A DNA stretch of 14,876 nucleotides from Acidobacteriota bacterium (GTDB taxonomy: Bacteria > Acidobacteriota > Terriglobia > Terriglobales > Acidobacteriaceae). This document shows, in pieces, positions 7,945 through 14,876 of the stretch (its first letter is position 1; each line of letters starts with the position of its first letter). A model generated the notes under the pieces. The model made no database searches. It was not told the origin of the DNA and was given only the letters and a program-made list of their open reading frames with translations. The translations under genes were made by a program, and so were the position numbers. The stretch spans positions 1-14,876 of the forward strand of contig QHZX01000187.1 of assembly GCA_003224835.1 (NCBI GenBank), in the 5' to 3' direction.

Positions 7945-9381
7945 ATGAAAGCCTCTGACAATCAACTAACGATCGGCCTTTTCGGCATCGGCCTCGACAC
8001 TTACTGGCCACAGTTCCCAGGGCTCTGCGAAAAGTTAATCGGCTTCACCTCGCAAGTCGGGCGCCGACTTGAGAGTTCCAATGTGAGAGTAGTCAATTTG
8101 GGGCTGATCGATACTCCAGAAAAATCCTTTTCAGCCGGCCACGAGTTCCGGAAAGCAGACGTCGACATCATCTTCCTCTATGTCACGACCTATGCTCTTT
8201 CCTCGACGGTCTTGCCTGCGGTGCGTCGGGCTAAGGTTCCGGTAATCATCCTGAATCTATCGCCGGCGCCGGCGATCGACTATGCCGAGTTCAATCGTCT
8301 TCGCGACCGCACCAAAATGACCGGAGAGTGGCTTGCCTATTGTCAAGCCTGCCCGGTTCCGGAAATCGCAAATGTGTTCAATCGCTGCCGGATTCCATTT
8401 TTCCAGGTGAGCGGCATGCTGGAAAATGATCCAGTGGCCTGGAATGAAATCGGAGAGTGGGTCGACGCCGCTCGGGTTGCTCACACCATGGAACACAATC
8501 GCCTGGGCGTAATGGGCAATTACTACGGTGGAATGCTGGACATCTATTCCGATCTCACACAGCAGTGCGCATACTTCGGCGGACACATCGAGATCTTAGA
8601 AGTGGAAGAACTGGCGGCGTTGCGGCGAGACGTGTGCCACACAGATCTCGACCGGAGGGTGCAAGAGTTCCAATCCACTTTCGATGTACAGTCCGATTGT
8701 TCTTCGGAGGAACTTCAGCGCGCCGCTCGCACCTCAGTCGCCCTCGATCGCCTGGTCGAAATCCATCAGCTCGGATCACTAGCCTACTACCACAAGGGCG
8801 TGGGAAGTCCCGAGAATGAGGACGCGATCAGTTCCATTGTCCTGGGTACAAGTCTGTTAACAGCGCGAGGTATTCCGGTCGCTGGGGAATACGAAATCAA
8901 GAACGCACAAGCCATGAAGATCATGGATTCCTTGGGCGCGGGAGGCTCCTTCACCGAATATTACGCAGTCGACTACAACGACGACGTAGTGCTGATGGGA
9001 CACGATGGCCCTGGCCATATCGCCATCGCAGAGGGCAAGACAAAAGTTCGTCCGCTTGAGGTTTACCACGGCAAGGTAGGGCGCGGCCTATCAGTGGAAA
9101 TGTCGGTCAAGCATGGACCGGTCACTTTGCTGTCGGTCATGCAGACGGGAGACGGCAAACTCAATCTGCTGGTCGCTGAGGGAGAGTCAGTGCCCGGGCC
9201 GATTCTCGAAATTGGCAACACCAATAGCCGTTACCGCTTTTCGATCGGCGCAAGGAATTTCCTTAACAACTGGAGCGTGCATGGCCCGGCGCACCACTGT
9301 GCCGTGGGAGTTGGCCACATTTCGAGCAAGCTGAAAAAACTAGCGGCACTGCTCGGGATGGAGTTCGTTCGGGTGTGTTGA
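7945..9381 (+). CDS. L-arabinose/L-fucose isomerase-like sugar isomerase
   Basis: Cytoplasmic metal-dependent aldose-ketose isomerase of 478 residues, without a signal peptide. The N-terminal part (IGLFGIGLDTYWPQFPGL) and the 'ADVDIIFLYVTTYALSSTVLP' region resemble the AraA/FucI Rossmann-like domains. The catalytic domain has four residues equivalent in order and spacing to the metal ligands of E. coli AraA (E306, E333, H350, H450): E315 in GEYEIKNA, E338 in FTEYY, H353 in MGHDGPGH, and H450 or H451 in GPAHHCAVGVGH. It is therefore expected to be active, probably with Mn2+. The family is divergent from classical AraA, and no ribulokinase or epimerase gene is nearby, so substrate (L-arabinose, L-fucose, L-rhamnose or another aldose) is left open. 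The ATG at 7945 has no strong ribosome site. It is divergent from the GH39-like gene. Confidence 0.85.
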   Translation: MKASDNQLTIGLFGIGLDTYWPQFPGLCEKLIGFTSQVGRRLESSNVRVVNLGLIDTPEKSFSAGHEFRKADVDIIFLYVTTYALSSTVLPAVRRAKVPVIILNLSPAPAIDYAEFNRLRDRTKMTGEWLAYCQACPVPEIANVFNRCRIPFFQVSGMLENDPVAWNEIGEWVDAARVAHTMEHNRLGVMGNYYGGMLDIYSDLTQQCAYFGGHIEILEVEELAALRRDVCHTDLDRRVQEFQSTFDVQSDCSSEELQRAARTSVALDRLVEIHQLGSLAYYHKGVGSPENEDAISSIVLGTSLLTARGIPVAGEYEIKNAQAMKIMDSLGAGGSFTEYYAVDYNDDVVLMGHDGPGHIAIAEGKTKVRPLEVYHGKVGRGLSVEMSVKHGPVTLLSVMQTGDGKLNLLVAEGESVPGPILEIGNTNSRYRFSIGARNFLNNWSVHGPAHHCAVGVGHISSKLKKLAALLGMEFVRVC

Positions 9382-9620
9382 CCGCTTTTTCATCGTTCCG
9401 CAGTGCGAAACAGGGTCGGCCTTAGCCGAATCGTGATAACCGCTCCCACTTCTCCCCTCGGAGCATCCACTGGTGCGCTGAACCGTAAATTGTGGGTTCT
9501 GTGCTAGCTGCGCTCGCCGCTCGGTCTTCTTTCACATAGCGAAACGTGCAATTGTCACCTCTCGGCAGTTGACACCAGGATTGCTCAAGTGACACCATGC
9601 CCGCCGTCTCCTATTAAGTC
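9382..9620 (+). other. Short intergenic region with phased TGACACC repeats
   Basis: No gene is seen. TGACACC occurs at 9570-9576 and again at 9590-9596, exactly 20 bases apart, and the inverted half TGTCA is at 9553-9557. TTGACA at 9569-9574 could be a -35 element but has no matching -10. An imperfect hairpin at 9395-9411 lacks a T-run. The region presumably carries the promoter for the GH1 remnant and the rhamnosidase gene. Confidence 0.4.
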
Positions 9621-9907
9621 ATGAGCATGAATCGCAGAGAGTTAATGCAAAGGAGCGCGCAACTTGCGCTCAGCGTTGCCATGGGCAACAGTTTGCTCGG
9701 AACGGATATGCCGAAATCAGCGCTGTATCGACGAAGGAATCGACGTTCGCGTACATACATTGGTCGCTGCTCGACAATTTTGAATGGATCTTCGGTTATG
9801 TTCCGAAGTTCGGGTTAGTCGCGGTCGATCGCGAAACCCAAAAACGCGGCATCAAGCCCAGCGCCACCATGCTGGGAAAGATCGCTAAAGGCAATTCGTT
9901 GTCATAG
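9621..9907 (+). pseudogene. Remnant of a Tat-exported GH1 beta-glucosidase
   Basis: Three pieces of one gene lie in three successive frames. Piece 1 (9621 to about 9717) encodes a twin-arginine signal peptide, MSMNRRELMQRSAQLALSVA..., ending DMPKS, which resembles the F-P-x-x-F-x-W-G entry of a GH1 barrel. Piece 2 (9718-9750) reads QRCIDEGIDVR. Piece 3 (9752-9907) reads YIHWSLLDNFEWIFGY, then PKFGLVAVDRETQKRGIKPSA and stop TAG. Pieces 2 and 3 are the hallmark C-terminal segment of GH1 (EGIDVRGY-xxWSLLDNFEW); two bases are missing where RGY should be. The acid/base NEP and nucleophile TENG segments, some 350 residues, are absent. The intact frame from 9621 stops at 9818 as a 65-residue product. 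A functional gene is excluded; a decayed, internally deleted beta-glucosidase is near certain. Confidence 0.88.
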
Positions 9908-9932
9908 AAATCGAATCAACGCTCTACGAAAC

Positions 9933-9937
9933 GAGGA
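9933..9937 (+). promoter_or_regulatory. Ribosome binding site of the GH106 gene
   Basis: GAGGA lies four bases before GTG 9942 and supports this non-ATG start, which places a signal peptide at the N-terminus. Confidence 0.7.
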
Positions 9938-9941
9938 AACC

Positions 9942-12900
9942 GTGGATCAACGTAGCGCTTCAATCATTCGGAAGCTTGCCGTTTTCGCGTTTGGTGTATG
10001 CATGGCAGCTTCGACGCTTGCCCAGACTTCGCCACAGAAGTCGACCCCTTCACTGGAGAACGGTTTCAAGACGCCTCCAAACTCCGCAAAGCCGCGGGTA
10101 TGGTGGCACTGGATGAACGGCAACATCACCAAAGAAGGCATCAAGCTCGATTTGGAATGGATGAACCGGGTTGGGCTCGGCGGCTTCCAGAACTTCGATG
10201 CCGCGCTGAACACACCCAAGTTCGTCGATCAGCGGCTGGTCTACATGACACCCGAATGGAAGGACGCATTCAAGTATGCGACAACCCTTGCCGACCAGCT
10301 CGGCCTTGAGGAAGCAATCGCAGGCTCGCCAGGATGGAGCGAGTCCGGCGGGCCGTGGGTAAAACCCAACCAGGGAATGAAGAAATTAGTTTGGAGCGAA
10401 ACCAGAGTCGAGGGCGGAAAGCCTTTCACTGGCGTTCTGCCACATCCTCCGACTACAACCGGTCCTTTCCAGAATCTTCCGGTGTTCGACTTTCTCGCGG
10501 CGATGACGGGTCAGCCGCAACCACAATCGCCGACCTTCTACGCTGATACAGCCGTGATCGCGTATCGTGCGCCCGCGAGCGACGTACCCGTTTCATCGCT
10601 CAACCCGAAGATCACCCCCAGCAGCGGAAACATCGACGCCAATCTACTTACTGATGGTGACCTGGTGAAACCTACCGAGCTGCCGAAGGGTGCAGTCGGT
10701 CAGCAGGCCTGGATTCAATACGAATTTACTTCCCCACAAACCATGCGCGCTGTAACTCTGGTGCTCAACGATCCCGTGTCGGCGGCCGCCAATATGTTCG
10801 GAGCAGCCGAGTCCGTTGCGGACGTTGAAGCCGGCGATGACGCCCAGACCTTCCACAAAGTGGCAGACATTCCGAACGATGGAGGAGTGGAGCACACGAT
10901 TGCTTTTCCAGCAACGACAGCTCGGTTCTTCCGGGTTGCATTCACTAATGCGCCGCCTGCGGGTTTCGGCGACATGACCTTTGACGTTGACAATCCTTTC
11001 GGCGATTTCAGCGGGATGAAGCCCAACCCAAACTTCGAAATATCAGAACTCGTCCTGCATCCTGGCGCCCGCGTCAGCCGCTTCGAAGAAAAAGCCGCAT
11101 TTGCCAATTTGCCCAGCTTTGATCCATATCCCACTCCTGCAGTCGGCCCGAACGACGTGATTCAAAAAAATGACGTTGTTGATCTCACTTCAAAAATGAA
11201 ATCTGATGGCACGCTCGACTGGACCCCACCAGCAGGCAACTGGGTAGTGATGCGCTTCGGTTTTTCGCTGCTGGGAATTACCAATCACCCCGCATCTCCC
11301 GAAGGCACGGGCCTCGAAGTTGACAAGCTCAATCCTGACGACGTGACGCAGTATTTCAATACTTATCTCGATAACTACAAGAGCGCCGTCGGCGACAATT
11401 TAATGGGCAAACGCGGCCTTCAGTACGTGATCAGCGACAGCTGGGAAGCCGGCGCGCAAAACTGGACCGACAACCTCGTTGCGGAGTTCACCAAACGGCG
11501 AGGATACGATCCGCGTCCCTGGATGCCAGTTCTCTCCGGACGGGTGATTGAGAGTGCGCCCGCCAGCGAGGGATTCCTCTGGGACTTCCGCGAAACTCTT
11601 GGAGATTTGCTGGCCGACTATCACTACGATCTGCTCACTAAGATGTTGCACGACCGCGGCATGGGGCACTATGGCGAGTCGCATGAAGAAGGCCGGGCCT
11701 TCATTGGTGATGGCATGCAGGTCAAACGCAGCAATGACGTGCCCATGTCCGCCATGTGGACGCAAAAACCCGGCGTGAACAAGGACCTACCCGGTTACAA
11801 CGCCGATATTCGTGAGTCCGCTTCGGTGGCACATATTTATGGACAAAATCTCGTCGCAGCAGAATCGATGACCGCATCTTCGGGCGCGTGGGCATGGTCT
11901 CCGGCAACGCTCAAACCGACCGCTGATAAAGAAATGTCTATGGGGTTGAACCGATTCGTGATTCACACCTCAGTGCATCAACCGCTAATTGATAAAAAGC
12001 CAGGATTCGCTTTAGGCCCGTTCGGACAATGGTTCAACCGCAACGAGACTTGGGCCGAACAGGCTACACCGTGGGTTCGATACCTTGCCCGCAGTTGTTA
12101 CCTGTTACAGCAGGGCCATTTTGCGGCGGACATCGCTTACTTCTATGGCGAGGATACGAACCTGACCGCCCTGTTTGGAAAGAAAGGTCCAGACATTCCA
12201 GACGGATATAACTTCGACTACTTCAACTCAGATGCATTGATTCATAAATTGTCAGTAATTGACGGCAAGCTGGGGACAGAGAGTGGCATGCGCTACATGG
12301 TGCTCGCGTTAGATCCCCACAGTCAGCACATGTCTTTGCCGGTCTTGCGCAAAATTCGCGACTTGGTGCAGTCAGGCGCCATCGTTGCCGGTCCCAAGCC
12401 CACGGATACTCCAAGTCTGAGCGACGATCAAAAGGAATTTCAAAGCATCGTAGCCGATGTGTGGGGCTCGGAAATCGGGGAACACACCTATGGAAAAGGC
12501 AAAGTATATGGAGGTCCACTTTCAGCGGAAGTGATGCGAGCAATTCAGCCGCTTCCGGATTTTGAATACTCAAAACCGCAAAGCGACACTCAGGTTCTCT
12601 TCGTCCATCGCAGAACTGGCGACGCAGATCTCTATTATGTGGACAATCGCCAGGACCAGAACGAAGACCTGGATGTAACTTTCCGCGTCACCGGCAAGGA
12701 AGCGGAACTCTGGCATGCCGACACCGGCACGGTGGAGCCCGCATCATTCCGCATTGCCGATGGCCGGACAACAGTGCCGCTGCATCTTGAGCCGTGGGGA
12801 ACGGTCTTCGTGGTCTTCCGCAAGGCCACAACCAGCTCATCGCGAACTCTGCCAAAGTTTGCTGATGCCACGGTTGCGACGGTGGATGGTCCCTGGGAGC

Positions 12901-13385
12901 TGAGTTTCCAGCCTGATCGTGGCGCCCCTGCCAAAATCACTGTGGACAAGCTGGGTTCCTGGAGCGATAGCACAGACGAAGGAGTCAAATACTTTTCTGG
13001 CGCCGGCACTTACACCAAGACCATTCAAGCTCCGCAGGATTGGTTCAAACGCGGAGCTCACTTGTTGCTTGATTTGGGAGAGGTCAAGAACCTCGCGGAA
13101 GTTTCGGTCAATGGCAAACCTCTCGGTATTTATTGGAAGCCGCCCTATCGTGTAGATGTCACGAAGGTGCTGAAGCCGGGCTCAAATTCTGTCGAAATCA
13201 AAGTGACGGATCCCTGGGTGAACCGGATCATCGGCGACCGCCAACCGAACGTCACGAAGACGTACACCTTCACCTCGCCGAAATTTTACAAGGCTGATTC
13301 GAAGCTGGTGCCGTCCGGTTTGTTGGGGCCAGTGCAGATTGTGCAATCGACAGTTGAGTCCCCAGTCCAGGCCTCGGCCAAGTGA
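9942..13385 (+). CDS. Exported GH106-type alpha-L-rhamnosidase
   Basis: Large inverting glycosidase of 1147 residues expected to release terminal alpha-L-rhamnose from glycans outside the cytoplasm. Residues 1-28 are a signal peptide (MDQRSASIIRKLAVFAFGVC, ending STLAQ). The family N-terminal signature PRVWWHWMNGNITKEGIKLDLEWM (51-74, quoted with its key W-W-H-W-M-N-G) and SPGWSESGGPWV (129-140) begin the barrel. About 225-375 is an inserted discoidin-like beta-sandwich (DGD, QQAWIQYEF, ARFFRVAF). Three glutamates in conserved GH106 settings are E502 (SDSWEAGAQNW), E579 (HYGESHEEG) and E641 (AAESMTA). About 975-1105 is a GH2-like sugar-binding beta-sandwich (AEVSVNGKPLGIYWKPPY). Length fits the family. 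It starts 34 bases after the GH1 remnant, so the two were probably one transcription unit. GH106 assignment is firm; bond specificity is not readable. Confidence 0.9.
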   Translation: MDQRSASIIRKLAVFAFGVCMAASTLAQTSPQKSTPSLENGFKTPPNSAKPRVWWHWMNGNITKEGIKLDLEWMNRVGLGGFQNFDAALNTPKFVDQRLVYMTPEWKDAFKYATTLADQLGLEEAIAGSPGWSESGGPWVKPNQGMKKLVWSETRVEGGKPFTGVLPHPPTTTGPFQNLPVFDFLAAMTGQPQPQSPTFYADTAVIAYRAPASDVPVSSLNPKITPSSGNIDANLLTDGDLVKPTELPKGAVGQQAWIQYEFTSPQTMRAVTLVLNDPVSAAANMFGAAESVADVEAGDDAQTFHKVADIPNDGGVEHTIAFPATTARFFRVAFTNAPPAGFGDMTFDVDNPFGDFSGMKPNPNFEISELVLHPGARVSRFEEKAAFANLPSFDPYPTPAVGPNDVIQKNDVVDLTSKMKSDGTLDWTPPAGNWVVMRFGFSLLGITNHPASPEGTGLEVDKLNPDDVTQYFNTYLDNYKSAVGDNLMGKRGLQYVISDSWEAGAQNWTDNLVAEFTKRRGYDPRPWMPVLSGRVIESAPASEGFLWDFRETLGDLLADYHYDLLTKMLHDRGMGHYGESHEEGRAFIGDGMQVKRSNDVPMSAMWTQKPGVNKDLPGYNADIRESASVAHIYGQNLVAAESMTASSGAWAWSPATLKPTADKEMSMGLNRFVIHTSVHQPLIDKKPGFALGPFGQWFNRNETWAEQATPWVRYLARSCYLLQQGHFAADIAYFYGEDTNLTALFGKKGPDIPDGYNFDYFNSDALIHKLSVIDGKLGTESGMRYMVLALDPHSQHMSLPVLRKIRDLVQSGAIVAGPKPTDTPSLSDDQKEFQSIVADVWGSEIGEHTYGKGKVYGGPLSAEVMRAIQPLPDFEYSKPQSDTQVLFVHRRTGDADLYYVDNRQDQNEDLDVTFRVTGKEAELWHADTGTVEPASFRIADGRTTVPLHLEPWGTVFVVFRKATTSSSRTLPKFADATVATVDGPWELSFQPDRGAPAKITVDKLGSWSDSTDEGVKYFSGAGTYTKTIQAPQDWFKRGAHLLLDLGEVKNLAEVSVNGKPLGIYWKPPYRVDVTKVLKPGSNSVEIKVTDPWVNRIIGDRQPNVTKTYTFTSPKFYKADSKLVPSGLLGPVQIVQSTVESPVQASAK

Positions 13386-13414
13386 TGACCTAACAAAAAG
13401 AGAGCCGCCCGGGT

Positions 13415-14626
13415 TTAGAAAAGCGACAACTGCCGGATCCCGCGCCGATTGTTATTACGTCCGGAGCGGCCTACGGTCATTCCGCCAAGCGACTCCGAAA
13501 TAGCTCGCTCGCGGACAACGGTGTTTTCAAAATCGGCGCGCGGAGATTTGGTTTCTTCTACGGCCCGAACGAATCGGTCCAATCTTCGCAATCCATCCAC
13601 TTTCGCCGTTTCGCCTATCTTGGCGCCTTCGAGCGAGCTTCGCAGAAACTGAATGGTTTCGTCATAAATCTTGAGCGGAACAGGAAAGGGATGGCCATCT
13701 TTGCCGCCATGTGCGAACGAAAAACGCGCAGGATCGGAAAACCGTGTCGGCGTTCCGTGGATCACTTCCGCAACCAGTGCCAATGATTGCAGCGTTCGGG
13801 GGCCGAGCTTTTCTAGGAGCAGTAAAGACGTGAAATCATGGAACTCGCGCTCATGAGCAACGGCCAAAACCGCACCAAGCCGATTGAGGTCCACATCTGC
13901 TGCTCTGACGTCGTGATGCGACGGCATCATCAGCTTACGGACCTCGTTTAATGCTGCGTCAGGTCCGTTCCGCGCCACTTCCAGAATTGCCCGTTGCGCC
14001 GGCGCGGCCGGAGCTGCTACAAGGTTCATTATCTGTCCTTGATTTTCTCCGACTACGCCAGTGTGCGGCTCGATAGTGAAGCTTTTTACTGTTGCGGAGT
14101 GCCAATGATATCGGCGAGCAAAACCGGTGGCGTCATTCAATCCCTGCTGAACGATCGCCCATTCACCGGTCGCGGTTAAGACGAAACCGTGAAGATAGAT
14201 CTGGAATCCATCTTGTATCGCATTGTTGTCAACTCGTGCGGCTAGACGACTGGCGCGAACCAGCGATTCTCCATCCAGTCCGGTGCGATCCGCATAGCCG
14301 CGTAGCTCATCCGGGGTACGCCTCGAGTGACGCCCGCGTCCTCCACAGACATAAATACCTAATTCATGACTTCGTGGATTTAGCCCTCTCTTCAACGCGC
14401 CCAAAACGGACGTCGTGATACCCGACGAATGCCAATCCATTCCCATCACCGAGCCGAGGGCTTGAAACCAAAATGGATCGGCGAGGCGAGAGAGCAGTCC
14501 CGAAGTACCGTACTGACGAACGACACTCTCGGAAATTGCCGTCCCGAGCAATGTCATCCGATCCGCCAACCATTTCGGCACAGTACCACCGTGCAGCGGC
14601 AGATCGGCAGTGCCAGAGTGTTGCAT
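13415..14626 (-). CDS. DUF763 family protein with C-terminal sliding-clamp-like motif
   Basis: Protein of 403 residues in the uncharacterised DUF763 family, cytoplasmic (no signal or membrane segment). Diagnostic blocks are SGTADLPLHGGTVPKWL (4-20), DPFWFQALGSVMGMDWHSSG (50-69), ELGIYVCGGRGRHSRRTP (88-105), GFQIYLHGFVLTATGEW (140-156), RRYHWHS (171-177) and MPSHHDV (234-240). The His-rich blocks suggest a metal or phosphate site, which is inference. The last 20 or so residues are a Gly/Asn/Arg-rich tail ending exactly in QLSLF, the bacterial DnaN clamp-binding consensus, pointing to DNA metabolism. The start matches the family N-terminus; a GAAGG abuts the ATG too closely for a normal ribosome site. 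It converges on the GH106 gene (29 bases between stops) with no clear terminator, and lies 72 bases after the oxidoreductase stop on the same strand. Biochemical function is unknown. Confidence 0.88.
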   Translation of the reverse strand: MQHSGTADLPLHGGTVPKWLADRMTLLGTAISESVVRQYGTSGLLSRLADPFWFQALGSVMGMDWHSSGITTSVLGALKRGLNPRSHELGIYVCGGRGRHSRRTPDELRGYADRTGLDGESLVRASRLAARVDNNAIQDGFQIYLHGFVLTATGEWAIVQQGLNDATGFARRYHWHSATVKSFTIEPHTGVVGENQGQIMNLVAAPAAPAQRAILEVARNGPDAALNEVRKLMMPSHHDVRAADVDLNRLGAVLAVAHEREFHDFTSLLLLEKLGPRTLQSLALVAEVIHGTPTRFSDPARFSFAHGGKDGHPFPVPLKIYDETIQFLRSSLEGAKIGETAKVDGLRRLDRFVRAVEETKSPRADFENTVVRERAISESLGGMTVGRSGRNNNRRGIRQLSLF

Positions 14627-14632
14627 CCTTCA

Positions 14633-14638
14633 ATTTTA
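14633..14638 (-). promoter_or_regulatory. Candidate -10 element for leaderless DUF763 transcript
   Basis: On the minus strand TAAAAT (5 of 6 matches to TATAAT) ends six bases before the DUF763 ATG, which would put the transcription start at or next to the start codon. No good -35 is seen at 16-18 bases, so this is tentative. Confidence 0.25.
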
Positions 14639-14698
14639 ACCCGCTACCCGGAAGCAATATCTCGCAACGGTCTTGTTTATGCGGGTTCGTGATTAACG

Positions 14699-14876
14699 TT
14701 ATGCCTTTGGAGGCCACGTAATCTGGCCACCACGTTTGTTCGCTAAATTACCGATGTGACCAGCGCGGGCGGCCGCAACCCCGGTCTCGATCGGAGCGTT
14801 TGGTTCTTTGCGACTCTTAACGCAGTCGAAGAAATTTTCCATGTGATCGATAGTGCCGTCGCGATAGCTGCGCTCA
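14699..14876 (-). CDS. Gfo/Idh/MocA-type oxidoreductase, C-terminal end (5' truncated)
   Basis: The minus strand is open from the right window edge to a TAA at 14701-14699, giving the last 58 residues of a protein whose start is outside. They read ERSYRDGTIDHMENFFDCVK, then SRKEPNAPIETGVAAARAGH and IGNLANKRGGQITWPPKA. The 'HMENFFDCVKSRKEPNAPIE' segment and the following alanine-rich helix with 'AGHIGNLA' and 'G-x-x-x-W' are the usual C-terminal end of NAD(P)-dependent Gfo/Idh/MocA sugar or inositol dehydrogenases abundant in Acidobacteriota and Planctomycetota. The Rossmann domain is not in view, so the substrate cannot be named. The protein may belong with the sugar genes or to a separate unit to the right. 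Confidence 0.8.
   Translation of the reverse strand, partial: ERSYRDGTIDHMENFFDCVKSRKEPNAPIETGVAAARAGHIGNLANKRGGQITWPPKA

Noticed and set aside
9395..9411. Imperfect hairpin (GTTCCGC-AGT-GCGAAAC) after the isomerase gene as terminator
   Set aside because: The stem has a mismatch and a 3-base loop, and no T-run follows.
9621..9818. 65-codon ORF as a genuine small Tat-exported protein
   Set aside because: After the signal peptide the frame is an arginine-rich out-of-frame reading of a GH1 C-terminal segment, so it is the start of a broken gene.
13386..13414. Terminator between the convergent GH106 and DUF763 genes
   Set aside because: Only the short palindrome CCCGGG is present, with no stable stem plus T-run on either strand.
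1..14876. CRISPR arrays, tRNA or rRNA genes, phage or defence genes
   Set aside because: No repeat-spacer pattern, cloverleaf sequence, rRNA segment or phage/defence family was seen on reading both strands.

Overview
The window looks like chromosomal DNA of a soil Acidobacteriota member (Terriglobia/Koribacter-like). This is inferred from gene content only: a ~1190-residue Oar-type TonB-dependent receptor followed by a secreted TPR protein, several exported glycoside hydrolases with signal peptides ending in A-Q, and moderate GC. No rRNA, tRNA, CRISPR array or intact mobile element is visible.

Layout. (1) 1-779: 3' part of a type-1 periplasmic-binding-fold sugar sensor or binding protein, cut by the window edge. 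(2) 780-1197: gene-free leader region. (3) 1198-4773: outer-membrane TonB-dependent receptor with an N-terminal carboxypeptidase-regulatory-like domain. (4) 4796-4830: strong intrinsic-terminator hairpin lying directly before the secreted TPR gene (4847-6052). (5) 6065-7588, minus strand: exported clan GH-A (GH39-like) glycosidase, converging on the TPR gene. (6) 7589-7944: divergent promoter region. (7) 7945-9381: L-arabinose/L-fucose isomerase-like enzyme with all four metal ligands. (8) 9621-9907: remnant of a Tat-exported GH1 beta-glucosidase with a large internal deletion and frame changes. (9) 9942-13385: large exported GH106-type alpha-L-rhamnosidase. (10) 13415-14626, minus strand: DUF763 protein. 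(11) 14699-14876, minus strand: last 58 codons of a Gfo/Idh/MocA-type oxidoreductase, running off the window.

Together, items 1-9 read as a carbohydrate-acquisition locus. The receptor imports oligosaccharides, GH106 (and formerly GH1) plus the GH39-like enzyme trim a rhamnose-containing plant or microbial glycan, and the isomerase converts a released aldose to a ketose. The precise glycan is not readable from sequence.

The most unexpected signal is in the DUF763 protein. It ends in the exact pentapeptide QLSLF after a basic Gly/Asn/Arg-rich tail. This matches the bacterial sliding-clamp (DnaN) binding consensus and suggests that this uncharacterised family works in DNA replication or repair, unrelated to the sugar genes next to it. 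Other points of interest are the terminator-like hairpin in the TPR leader (possible attenuation), the decayed GH1 gene forming the leader of the rhamnosidase gene, and the orphan AraA-like isomerase.
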